From: Eubacterium sp. CAG:786 | Lineage (GTDB): Bacteria > Bacillota > Clostridia > Oscillospirales > Ruminococcaceae | Direction: 5' to 3' | DNA: 10,026 nt | Assembly (NCBI GenBank): GCA_000432175.1 | Contig: HF989433.1 | Coordinates: 1 to 10,026, forward strand | Part shown: piece after piece, positions 1-6,298 of the stretch | Numbering within the stretch: position 1 is the first letter of the stretch | Layout: each line of letters opens with the position of its first letter | The notes under the pieces: model-generated | Told to the model about the DNA's origin: nothing | Databases searched by the model: none | The model's input: the letters and a program-made list of their open reading frames with translations, nothing else | Position numbers and translations under genes: made by a program

Positions 1-29
1 AAACGTTTGCTGAATATCTTTAGCAGCAT
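1..29 (-). CDS. Start of a leftward gene, cut by window edge, function unknown
   Basis: Only the first nine codons are visible (MLLKIFSKR) and they run off the left edge. The start is supported by a good ribosome site, GAGGTGA on the minus strand (plus 35-41), five bases before the ATG, and by a consensus promoter further upstream at 58-86. The gene is divergent from the DUF3987 gene. In mobile elements this position is often taken by a regulator, but nothing in nine residues allows a family call. Confidence 0.5.
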
Positions 30-57
30 CAAAATCACCTCTTCTATTATATTTACA

Positions 58-86
58 ATTCTAACATAATTAATTACAGTTGTCAA
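58..86 (-). promoter_or_regulatory. Sigma-A promoter for the leftward gene
   Basis: Read on the minus strand, a perfect -35 TTGACA (plus 81-86) and a -10 TAGAAT (plus 58-63) are separated by exactly 17 bases. The predicted start lies near 50, about 20 bases ahead of the ATG at 29. The -35 is also part of an inverted repeat, TTGTCAA (80-86) and TTGACAA (93-99). Confidence 0.7.
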
Positions 87-137
87 TATAGTTTGACAAA
101 AAGTTCAGAAATTACGCAATTATTTTGCGAAAACATA

Positions 138-166
138 TTGACATTTCCGGATAAACATAGTATAAT
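138..166 (+). promoter_or_regulatory. Consensus sigma-A promoter for the DUF3987 gene
   Basis: TTGACA at 138-143 and TATAAT at 161-166 are both perfect consensus hexamers with the optimal 17-base spacer. This is an unusually strong vegetative promoter, so it is probably held down by a repressor. A 16-bp palindrome lies directly on the expected transcription start. Confidence 0.85.
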
Positions 167-173
167 CAATTTA

Positions 174-189
174 TTCAGATATATCTGAA
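174..189. promoter_or_regulatory. Palindromic operator candidate
   Basis: TTCAGATATATCTGAA is a perfect 16-bp palindrome starting 7 bases after the -10 box, covering the start site and early leader. An extra half-site, TTCAGA, occurs at 104-109 between the two divergent promoters. Its flanks match further: AAAAGTTCAG at 99-108 is the reverse complement of CTGAACTTTT at 185-194. Three half-sites for one dimeric repressor would allow joint control of both promoters. The binding protein is unknown; it may be the leftward gene product or the RHH protein. Confidence 0.6.
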
Positions 190-252
190 CTTTTGACTAA
201 CACAGTTCAAAATCAGATAAGTTGGATAATACTACAAAGAAGAGGAATAAAT

Positions 253-1710
253 ATGTCAAATGATTCTACAACATGGAATAAGCCAATCGAAATCGGAAGC
301 ATTCAAAACGAAATACCAGACTTCCCACTTCGATGTTTACCGCCCAAAACACGGAAACTAGCCGAAAGCATTTCGTTATCTACCGCTACTGACGCTGCAA
401 TGGCAGCCTCAGCGTTGCTGTCTGCGTTCTCTTATTGCTTTAGCAGGCTGTACAAAATGGAAGGAAAAATCGGACATCAAGAACCATTGAACCTATACAT
501 GCTGATTTTGGCTGAACCTGCTGAAAGAAAATCTCCGGTGTTGCGCTACATACGTGAGCCTTTTGATAAGTTTACTGCTTATTATCAAAATTCAGAAAAA
601 GAGGAACTTTTCAAAGCAGATGAAAAACTGAATCAACTGCGTGCGGAACTCGATCAAAAACGAAAATCCAAAACCCATCCGGATGAGCTTGCTAAAATCA
701 GAACATCTATTGAATTGCTGGAAAAAGAAAAACCGCTTCGAACAGTCATAGACGATGTAACTCCCGAGGTACTTGCTGAACTTCTTCATTATCATAGTAC
801 ATTGCTTATGCTATCAGATGAAGCAGGAATTTTCAAGAATTTTATTGGGCGGTACTCAAATGGAATCCCTAATCTTGATTTACTCCTAAAAGGCTGGGGA
901 GGAGACAGATATCAGAAAGATCGTTGCAATGGCTGTTCTATATCTATTTCCGAACCACTGCTTTCAATCTGTGTGTGCGGTCAGCCGTATATTTTGAATG
1001 ATCTTATGAGCAACCAATCTTTCAAAGCAAGCGGAATGACCGCAAGACTGATATACGTCTTTCCTAAATCAAAGATTGGCGAGCGCAAATATGAATCTCC
1101 ACCTGTAGATGAGAATTTATATGATGAATATGGAAGGATAATAGATTATTCTCTTCATAATAAACTGTTTATGTTTGCTTACGAACACAGAATTCTTCAT
1201 TTTACAGTGGAAGCGTCTGCCTATTTTGCGAACTACTATAATACACAGATAGAGCCGAAGCTCAAAACAGATTTTGCTGAATGCCCTGATTGGGGCGGAA
1301 AGTTCCATGGACTTATTCTTAGAATTTGCGGATTGCTGCATTGCATAGCTTATTTTGAAAACAGAATTGAGCCTAATGACAGAGAAGTCAATAAAGATAC
1401 ACTTGTAGCTGCTATTTACATTGCAGAGTATTATAAAGCCTGTGCAATATACGCATATAGCTGTGGAAGCCTGAGTGAACGCTCGGAAGCCGAATATGTG
1501 TTGGGAAAAATCAAACAAAACGGAAAACACTCATTCAGCAAGCGTGAACTTATGCAGATGTGCAGAAAATTCAATAAAATGGAACAGCTGACACGTCCTG
1601 TCGAAACACTTCTTGAATATAACTGGATTCGAGAAACTGAAACAAAATATTTCGGGTCGGGTCGTAGACCTACGCAACATTATGAAGTTAACCCCGAACT
1701 GTTTAAATGA
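253..1710 (+). CDS. YfjI-like DUF3987 protein of a mobile element
   Basis: A 485-residue protein of the DUF3987 family (YfjI of E. coli prophage CP4-57 is the named relative). Such proteins sit in prophages, plasmids and integrative elements next to replication functions and are thought to be primase/helicase-associated; the biochemical role is not settled. Residues 22-100 contain the family opening (PDFPLRCLPP, then EPLNLYMLILAEP) and a degenerate P-loop, AERKSPVL near 90-97. Residues about 112-162 form a charged coiled coil. LLMLSDEAGIF (about 184-194) is the Walker B-like strand, followed by RYSNGIPNLDLLLKG. The last 65 residues look like a winged helix. The ATG at 253 is chosen over the in-frame TTG at 193 because AGAAGAGGA precedes it and the TTG lies on the operator with no ribosome site. 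The DNA is AT-rich, unlike the host region. Confidence 0.85.
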   Translation: MSNDSTTWNKPIEIGSIQNEIPDFPLRCLPPKTRKLAESISLSTATDAAMAASALLSAFSYCFSRLYKMEGKIGHQEPLNLYMLILAEPAERKSPVLRYIREPFDKFTAYYQNSEKEELFKADEKLNQLRAELDQKRKSKTHPDELAKIRTSIELLEKEKPLRTVIDDVTPEVLAELLHYHSTLLMLSDEAGIFKNFIGRYSNGIPNLDLLLKGWGGDRYQKDRCNGCSISISEPLLSICVCGQPYILNDLMSNQSFKASGMTARLIYVFPKSKIGERKYESPPVDENLYDEYGRIIDYSLHNKLFMFAYEHRILHFTVEASAYFANYYNTQIEPKLKTDFAECPDWGGKFHGLILRICGLLHCIAYFENRIEPNDREVNKDTLVAAIYIAEYYKACAIYAYSCGSLSERSEAEYVLGKIKQNGKHSFSKRELMQMCRKFNKMEQLTRPVETLLEYNWIRETETKYFGSGRRPTQHYEVNPELFK

Positions 1711-1933
1711 AATTTGTTTCATTTGCAACATTTGTTACAACAATAAAAAGCAAAGATCTTGTATGAATTTACGTTTAATCTGTATTGTGCTACAAACGAA
1801 ACAAATGACACAAATGGAAATTGAGTTTGAGCTATCCAGCGTTACAAATGCAACAAAAATTACGTCCAGATTATTTAGTAAAGATTTAAGTTCTTATCAT
1901 ATAGTCATTTTGTTGCATTTGTTACATGATTTT
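1711..1933. repeat. Iteron-like array of 9-bp CATTTGTTN units
   Basis: About ten copies of a 9-bp unit, consensus CATTTGTTN, occur in four clusters with units exactly 9 bp apart inside a cluster. Cluster 1 (plus) has hexamers at 1711, 1720 and 1729; cluster 2 (minus) at 1793, 1802 and 1811; cluster 3 (minus) at 1845 with a degenerate copy at 1854; cluster 4 (plus) at 1916 with a degenerate copy at 1907. Clusters 3 and 4 form a long imperfect inverted repeat around about 46 bases. Cluster 1 starts right after the stop codon of the DUF3987 gene. This looks like binding sites for a replication initiator or regulator, i.e. a candidate origin region. No protein gene is seen here. Confidence 0.7.
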
Positions 1934-1992
1934 TGACCTCAATTTTATCATTCACCTTGCACCTGTTTAAGTTTCCTCTCCTCTGGCAGGAA

Positions 1993-2036
1993 TAGCGGTG
2001 TTACCACCGCTACCTAACACCGCACCGCCAAAGGCG
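1993..2036. repeat. GC-rich block with competing hairpins
   Basis: In an otherwise AT-rich spacer, TAGCGGTG (1993-2000) pairs with CACCGCTA (2005-2012) over a 4-base loop. The same left arm can instead pair as GCGGTGTTA (1995-2003) with TAACACCGC (2015-2023). A third small hairpin, CGCC-AAA-GGCG, sits at 2026-2036. The two main structures exclude each other. Possible roles are an origin of transfer, a single-strand replication origin or a regulatory leader. None ends in a T-run, so it is not a usual terminator. The RHH gene directly downstream fits an oriT or origin-binding partner, but this is inference. Confidence 0.6.
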
Positions 2037-2066
2037 TTGCAGTGAATTTCACACAAATCATATTTA
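2037..2066 (+). promoter_or_regulatory. Weak promoter candidate with small inverted repeat before the RHH gene
   Basis: TTGCAG (2037-2042) and TATTTA (2061-2066) have an 18-base spacer and are poor matches to consensus. GTGAA-T-TTCAC (2042-2052) lies inside the spacer and would suit autorepression by the RHH protein. The evidence is thin. Confidence 0.25.
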
Positions 2067-2101
2067 ATACTTTTGAATTTCAACTTTAAGGAGGATTTAT
2101 C

Positions 2102-2578
2102 ATGAGAAGAACACAACAAAAACCTATTGCTATGAGCGATGACATGATTGAAAACATAGAAAAATTTGCTGCACAGAAGAAAATGAATTTTTCTGAAGCG
2201 GTAAGATACTTACTTGATGACAGAATAAATATTGAAGCAACTATTGAAAATCAATCGCTTATCCGAAACTTTATTCACGAAGAAGTCAATAACTCGCTTG
2301 GCATGTTTATGAGTCAGATAAATGGATTGATTGAACATAAGATTCTGACAATGTGCGATAAAGCCAATCATAGCTCTGCGATCACATTTGCTGTGGTAAT
2401 CGGTATGCTGACCGAAAATTATACGGACGGCCGCAGCCACGAACAAATACTTTCTGTTGCAATAAAGTACGCTGAAAATTACTTAAAATATGATCCTCGC
2501 CGCAGCGAGCTGTACATTGCAGAAGCTCGTGAAATGCTCCAACAAGCATACGGATTACATCAAAGAACCGGCAAATAA
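2102..2578 (+). CDS. Ribbon-helix-helix (CopG-like) DNA-binding protein
   Basis: A 158-residue protein. The N-terminus has the ribbon-helix-helix pattern: a basic strand (QKPIAMS, about 6-12), helix one (DDMIENIEKFAAQKK), a turn at MNFS, and helix two (EAVRYLLDDRI, to about 43). Such domains bind DNA as dimers in plasmid partition, copy control, antitoxins and relaxosome accessory proteins. Residues 44-158 are helical and not assigned to a family by eye; they include a likely helix-turn-helix-like pair, EQILSVAIKYAENYL and SELYIAEAREML. The start is firm: AAGGAGG at 2088-2094 lies seven bases before the ATG. Directly upstream are the iteron-like array and the hairpin block, which suggests this protein binds one of them. 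No relaxase or ParA partner is in view, so partition or mobilisation cannot be told apart. Confidence 0.75.
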   Translation: MRRTQQKPIAMSDDMIENIEKFAAQKKMNFSEAVRYLLDDRINIEATIENQSLIRNFIHEEVNNSLGMFMSQINGLIEHKILTMCDKANHSSAITFAVVIGMLTENYTDGRSHEQILSVAIKYAENYLKYDPRRSELYIAEAREMLQQAYGLHQRTGK

Positions 2579-2746
2579 TTGTCTCCTTTCAACAAACTTA
2601 TCAAGAGGTACGTCCATTGATTACAGAACGATACGCATTCCGATCTATACAATATTAGTCCTCACTTTGCATAGTGAACGTAGGCATATTGCGCCATTTT
2701 ATGGTAACGCTAACACTCAGACAGCAAAGCGAAGGAGGAAATACTC

Positions 2747-2983
2747 ATGCAGGTCGAAATCATTGACAATAAAAAAATGGTTCTCCTGTGGCGTACAACA
2801 CAGGAAGCATGCCAGCCGATACCTGAATTTCTTCAGGTAGAGTTAGCTCCTCTCCGCCTAAAGAAATATAAAATAATAATACTGACATCCGGTCACGACG
2901 ACCTATTTGAATCCACGCTTTTTTTGCTTAAAAAGAACAGAATGGATATAGCCATAAAAGAGATGGCAGAAGAGACGGAATAA
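2747..2983 (+). CDS. Small 78-residue element protein, function unknown
   Basis: The ATG is preceded by AGGAGG (2733-2738) at ideal spacing, and a terminator follows the stop, so this is very likely a real gene. I do not recognise a family. The sequence suggests a compact alpha/beta fold: a first strand with KKMVLLWR, then a proline-rich turn (CQPIPEF), a strand KYKIIILTSG, and a C-terminal helix rich in charged residues (LLKKNRMDIAIKEMAEETE). It has no transmembrane segment. Its place just upstream of the recombinase, and its size, are compatible with a recombination directionality factor, but no sequence feature proves it. TATACAAT at 2646-2653 resembles a -10 box but lacks a -35 at normal distance, so its promoter is unclear; it may be co-transcribed with the RHH gene, 168 bases upstream. 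Confidence 0.7.
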   Translation: MQVEIIDNKKMVLLWRTTQEACQPIPEFLQVELAPLRLKKYKIIILTSGHDDLFESTLFLLKKNRMDIAIKEMAEETE

Positions 2984-3000
2984 TACTCCAGATTAAATAA

Positions 3001-3030
3001 TGGAGCAGCTTGATGGCTGCTCCCATTTTT
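3001..3030 (+). terminator. Rho-independent terminator after the small element gene
   Basis: GGAGCAGC (3002-3009) pairs with GCTGCTCC (3016-3023) over a short loop, followed by CATTTTTAT. It lies 18 bases after the stop of the 78-residue gene and isolates the upstream operon from the recombinase promoter. Confidence 0.85.
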
Positions 3031-3040
3031 ATAATAACAC

Positions 3041-3069
3041 TTGAAATTTAAGAAAATCTGTGTTACAAT
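3041..3069 (+). promoter_or_regulatory. Sigma-A promoter for the serine recombinase
   Basis: TTGAAA (3041-3046) and TACAAT (3064-3069) are separated by 17 bases. With the terminator just upstream, the recombinase is an independent vegetative transcription unit. The predicted start near 3076 leaves a leader of only about 30 bases before the TTG codon at 3105. Confidence 0.7.
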
Positions 3070-3104
3070 AATGATAATAAAATTTCTGAAAGGTGAATAC
3101 GATA

Positions 3105-5261
3105 TTGGAAAGACTTAGCATAGCCGGTTACTGCCGAATATCCGTGGACGAGGAACTCGACCGCGACAATACCTCGATAGAAAACCAGAAAGCTATTATT
3201 GAAGAGTACGTCCGCACGAAATTTCCCGAAGCGGGGCTAACATTCTACGCCGACAGAGACCGATCGGGCTACACGTTCGACCAACGCGAATTCTATCAAA
3301 TAATGCGCCGCAAACTGATACGCGGCGAGCACCAGATACTTGTAGTCAAGGATTTCAGCCGATTTTCCCGCCGGAACAGCAAAGGACTTGTTGAACTTGA
3401 AGATCTCCGTGACAGCGGGGTGCGTATCATTGCGATAGGTGACGGTATCGACTACCCTACCTGCGACGACTGGGTGCAGATTCAGTTCAGGTTCCTGATA
3501 AACGAAATGCCTGTTACTGACGCCAGCAAAAAGGTAAAGAGCGTTATCCAGAACCGTCAGCAGGAGGGGAAGTGGCTGTGCGCCGTTCCGTATGGATACA
3601 GAATAACAGGCGGTAAGAATCAGACTATCGAGATTGAGGAGGAGTGCGCCGAAGTAATCAGAAAGATATTCCACATGTACTCCGAGGGAAACGGCTACCG
3701 AAAAATAGCAAACTATCTCACGGACAGCAGTATCCCTACCCCAAGAATGCACGATGAACAGCGGCGCATTGCCGAGGGCGAGGAAGTCAAGACCCGCGGA
3801 AAATCAACATGGAGCATAGTTTCCGTATCCGAGATACTGCGCAATGATTTCTACATTGGGACATTACGACAGGCAAAATACAAGCGGCGCAAAATAAACG
3901 GCGCTGATTTCAAGACCCATGAAAGCGAGCATATCATCTTTGAAAACCATCACGAACCTATCGTGGATTACAGGCTATTCAGTACAGTCCAGAAGCAGCT
4001 TGAAAGCCGCACAGAGGGTCACTACCGCGGCGTAAAGAAATACGACAACGTGTACTCGGGGTTCATCTTCTGCGGCGACTGCGGCGCACCTATGTTCTCG
4101 ATAAGCAATCCCAAGCGCGACCCCGCATACACCTGCGGAAGCTACCACAGGCGCGGCTTGCAGGGCTGTACATCTCACCACACAAAGTGCGCCGTGCTTG
4201 ACGAGGCTCTGAAAGCGTACGTCAGAATGGTGCGTGACAACTCGCAGGAGATGATAGCAAAACTTGATGAAGCTCTGAAAGAAGAAAAGGTGGAAACAGT
4301 ACAGACAAAATCCACAGTCGAGATACTGCGCGACAGGATCGAGGACGCAAAGAATGAAATGAAGCTCCTCGCACGGCAAAAGATAAAGGAGATTGCCCGC
4401 AATCCCGATAACGAAGCGCTGTTTGAAGAAACCTACGGCGAAATGTTGGACGACCTCGCAAAGCAGATAGATTCCCTTGAAAGCCAAATTCAGCTTATCG
4501 CTGAAAAACAGAGCGCCACAGTTCGAATAAACCGCACAGCCAAGACCGCCATCGACATCTTCAACGACATCATCGAAAAGGATTCGCTCAGCCGCGCCGA
4601 CCTTGAGGTGATTATTGAAAAAATTCTCGTTTACGAGGACAGGATAGAGATAACACTCAAACCGAATATCGACACGCTCCTGCGGCTCGACCCGGCGAAA
4701 GGTCTGACCGCAAATTTTAACTCCGACACGGGTGATATCGCACAGGAGATCACGCAGAAAAGCCCCAACAGACGGGGCAAGGTTATCCGTGTCAATGTTT
4801 TCAGTAAGGGCGACCCCCTTGAAATTTACACCAGTCCCGACGGCGAAGTGATCTTCAAGAAGTACTCGCCGGTGGGGGAAATATCATGCACCGCTTCGCA
4901 GTACGCTGACGTGCTGTCAAAGGTAGGCGGCTGCCCCGCAGTCATCTGCGACCGCGACCACGTTATCGCGGTATCCGGAATGGCGAAAAAGGAGGTCATT
5001 GAGCGGAGAGTTTCAGGCTCGCTGGAAGACCTCATCGAGCAGCGCAAGAGTCACGTTTACCGCAGCAGGGAAGACCAGCGGCTCAATCCCATCGAGGGTA
5101 TCGACAGATACGCCATCGCGTGTTCCCCGATTTTGTCGCAGGGGGACGTCAACGGCGCTGTTATCATGCTCTCAGGCGAGGACAACGAGTTTGCCACCAG
5201 CGAGCAGAGCGCTTTGGTCCAGGCTGCTGCGATGTACTTCGGCAAGCAGATGGAGGAATAA
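3105..5261 (+). CDS. Large serine recombinase fused in frame to the SpoVT C-terminal part
   Basis: A site-specific integrase/excisionase of the large serine recombinase family, 718 residues. The resolvase domain opens with GYCRIS, placing the catalytic serine at residue 13, and contains KDFSRFSRRN. The recombinase domain follows to about residue 290. A zinc ribbon starts at C323/C326 (FCGDCG) with a second pair in TCG...QGC, then a coiled coil (about 370-470) and the family's tail (LEVIIEKILVYEDRIEI). Residues about 569-718 are not recombinase: they match SpoVT from GDPLEIY to the end. The TTG at 3105 is preferred over the GTG at 3093 because AGGTGA at 3091-3096 gives an 8-base spacing to the TTG and overlaps the GTG. 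The likely reading is integration into spoVT, which extended the recombinase frame. Whether this chimera is stable and active is unknown. Confidence 0.85.
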   Translation: MERLSIAGYCRISVDEELDRDNTSIENQKAIIEEYVRTKFPEAGLTFYADRDRSGYTFDQREFYQIMRRKLIRGEHQILVVKDFSRFSRRNSKGLVELEDLRDSGVRIIAIGDGIDYPTCDDWVQIQFRFLINEMPVTDASKKVKSVIQNRQQEGKWLCAVPYGYRITGGKNQTIEIEEECAEVIRKIFHMYSEGNGYRKIANYLTDSSIPTPRMHDEQRRIAEGEEVKTRGKSTWSIVSVSEILRNDFYIGTLRQAKYKRRKINGADFKTHESEHIIFENHHEPIVDYRLFSTVQKQLESRTEGHYRGVKKYDNVYSGFIFCGDCGAPMFSISNPKRDPAYTCGSYHRRGLQGCTSHHTKCAVLDEALKAYVRMVRDNSQEMIAKLDEALKEEKVETVQTKSTVEILRDRIEDAKNEMKLLARQKIKEIARNPDNEALFEETYGEMLDDLAKQIDSLESQIQLIAEKQSATVRINRTAKTAIDIFNDIIEKDSLSRADLEVIIEKILVYEDRIEITLKPNIDTLLRLDPAKGLTANFNSDTGDIAQEITQKSPNRRGKVIRVNVFSKGDPLEIYTSPDGEVIFKKYSPVGEISCTASQYADVLSKVGGCPAVICDRDHVIAVSGMAKKEVIERRVSGSLEDLIEQRKSHVYRSREDQRLNPIEGIDRYAIACSPILSQGDVNGAVIMLSGEDNEFATSEQSALVQAAAMYFGKQMEE
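4795..4820. other. Probable right attachment site (attR) inside spoVT
   Basis: The similarity to SpoVT begins at the GDPLEIY codons (4809-4829). Just before them the frame encodes VNVFSK, where SpoVT proteins have a sequence like TLRIRE. The crossover therefore falls at or within a few codons of 4809. The exact core, which for serine integrases is typically only a few bases, cannot be set without the matching attL on the left side of the element. Confidence 0.6.
4809..5261 (+). pseudogene. spoVT: spoVT 3' part (lacks the first ~30 codons)
   Basis: About 150 codons corresponding to SpoVT residues 31-178 of the B. subtilis protein. Recognisable blocks are GDPLEIY, DGEVIFKKYSP, VICDRDHVIAVSG, NPIEGIDRYAI, GAVIMLS and the end AAMYFGKQMEE. 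SpoVT is a forespore regulator under sigma-G, with an N-terminal AbrB-type DNA-binding domain and a C-terminal GAF-like sensor. Here the second half of the AbrB domain and the whole sensor remain, while the first half is replaced by the recombinase. As it stands the locus cannot make normal SpoVT. If the 5' part lies at the other end of the element, precise excision would restore the gene. The frame is intact with no stop or frameshift, which argues against ordinary decay. Base composition is host-like. Confidence 0.85.
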
Positions 5262-5265
5262 AAAT

Positions 5266-5293
5266 ACGGGAGGGTCAGCGCCCTCCCGTTTTT
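5266..5293. terminator. Bidirectional terminator between spoVT and the leftward operon
   Basis: ACGGGAGGG (5266-5274) pairs perfectly with CCCTCCCGT (5281-5289) over a six-base loop. T-rich tracts follow on both strands (GTTTTTATTT rightward, GTATTTTTATT leftward). It sits five bases after the spoVT stop and next to the stop of the convergent small membrane protein gene, and serves both. Confidence 0.9.
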
Positions 5294-5603
5294 ATTTCCT
5301 TTTCAGGATCTCGGCTTCGTAGAATACCCTCTCTACGATGTATTCGCGACCGGGATATTCCGCTATCTCATAGAAATCAAAATCTCCGTCCATCGAACGG
5401 CATATCAGCGTGTAGGTTTCCTTGTACGATCCTATCTCCCTGTAGTCGGCGTAGACATACTCCGCGCCGTTTATTTCCCAGCCGTTGGGGATTCGCTTCG
5501 CAGTTTTAAGGCTCTCATACCACAGATGTACGCACACTGCGCATATACATAATGCAGCTGCCAGCGCGCTTAATGTCAGCAGTATTATCTTGCGTTTCGT
5601 CAT
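5292..5603 (-). CDS. Small single-pass membrane protein, hypothetical
   Basis: A 103-residue protein when started at the ATG that overlaps the HAD gene stop as ATGA (5603-5600); that overlap indicates translational coupling. An upstream in-frame ATG at 5618 would add five residues inside the HAD gene. The N-terminus MTKRK is followed by one hydrophobic helix (about residues 6-28, IILLTLSALAAALCICAVCVH), then a soluble part of about 75 residues rich in tyrosine and acidic residues, probably outside the membrane given the positive N-terminus. Cysteines sit in the helix but no clear lipobox is seen. I do not recognise the family. It is the last gene of the three-gene operon and ends in the shared terminator. 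Confidence 0.7.
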   Translation of the reverse strand: MTKRKIILLTLSALAAALCICAVCVHLWYESLKTAKRIPNGWEINGAEYVYADYREIGSYKETYTLICRSMDGDFDFYEIAEYPGREYIVERVFYEAEILKRK

Positions 5604-6298
5604 GTTGTTACCCCGCATATAGGTAGCAGCCCGTCAAGAGTGGTTATTGTATAATCCTGCCCGAGATGCAGATCGCGGTTTTTCCTGTCGATGAGAACTG
5701 AGCGGCAGCCTACATTCTGCGTGGTCTTGATGTCCTTGGGCTCGTCGCCCACGAATATGAACTGCTTCTCGTCAGCCCTGAAATACTCCGCTATCTGGTG
5801 GACTCCCTCGGGATTCGGCTTGCGGAAACCGCAGCTTTGCGACGATACATACATGTCAAAATACGGCATAAGCTCCGGGAAGTAGCTTTTGTGGAGTTCG
5901 TCCGGCATTCCTGTTGCGACGTCGGTCAGGGTAGCTATCTTCCATCCCGCGGAACGAAGCTTTTTAAGCACCGGTATAGTTTCAGGATAGATGAGCGGCG
6001 TCAGGTGCATGTCCTCGAAGAACGCGCTTATCACTTCCTGCAGCGAATAGGGGAAGCCCCAGCCTGCCGCAGCGTCGCTGAATATCTGCTCGGGGGAGTA
6101 GTCCTTTTCGCGGTACTTCACGCGGGGATTGTATTGCTTGAGCACCTCTATCGACGCTTCAAGCTGCGCGTCGGTCAGCGGCAGCCCCAGCTTGTCACGC
6201 ACATGCCGGAATGCGCTGTCGTACCAGTCTATCCACACGTTTGGCATGTTGGTGTATTCCATCAGCGTGCCGCCAATATCGAACACAATTACGTTCAT
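5600..6298 (-). CDS. HAD-superfamily hydrolase
   Basis: A 232-residue protein with all four haloacid dehalogenase motifs. Motif I is FDIGGTL with the nucleophile Asp7. Motif II is TLTD (about 123-126), motif III is Lys160 in RKPNPE, and motif IV is GDEPKD (184-189). A helical cap lies between motifs I and II. Most HAD phosphatases have a second Asp two residues after the nucleophile (DxD); here that position is Gly9, as in a subset of annotated HAD proteins, so the chemistry may differ or be weak. The substrate is unknown. The ATG follows the stop of the NfeD-like gene with no gap, and its ribosome site (GGGAGG) lies within that gene's last codons, so the genes form one operon. Confidence 0.85.
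   Translation of the reverse strand: MNVIVFDIGGTLMEYTNMPNVWIDWYDSAFRHVRDKLGLPLTDAQLEASIEVLKQYNPRVKYREKDYSPEQIFSDAAAGWGFPYSLQEVISAFFEDMHLTPLIYPETIPVLKKLRSAGWKIATLTDVATGMPDELHKSYFPELMPYFDMYVSSQSCGFRKPNPEGVHQIAEYFRADEKQFIFVGDEPKDIKTTQNVGCRSVLIDRKNRDLHLGQDYTITTLDGLLPICGVTT

Noticed and set aside
193..252. TTG codon at 193 as start of the DUF3987 protein
   Set aside because: It overlaps the operator palindrome's flank, has no ribosome site and adds residues not typical of the family; the ATG at 253 has AGAAGAGGA before it.
1613..1936. 107-codon rightward open frame over the end of the DUF3987 gene and the repeat array
   Set aside because: It starts inside the real gene in another frame, has no ribosome site, and its sequence is just translated repeat DNA.
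2617..2653. TTGATT with TATACAAT as promoter for the 78-residue gene, or a sporulation sigma-factor site
   Set aside because: The spacer is about 25 bases, and a sigma-E match would rest on only a few bases.
2490..2840. 116-codon rightward frame across the RHH gene end and the 78-residue gene
   Set aside because: Overlaps two better supported genes and has no ribosome site.
3093..3104. GTG at 3093 as recombinase start
   Set aside because: The AGGTGA ribosome site overlaps it; the TTG at 3105 is correctly spaced. The difference is only four residues.
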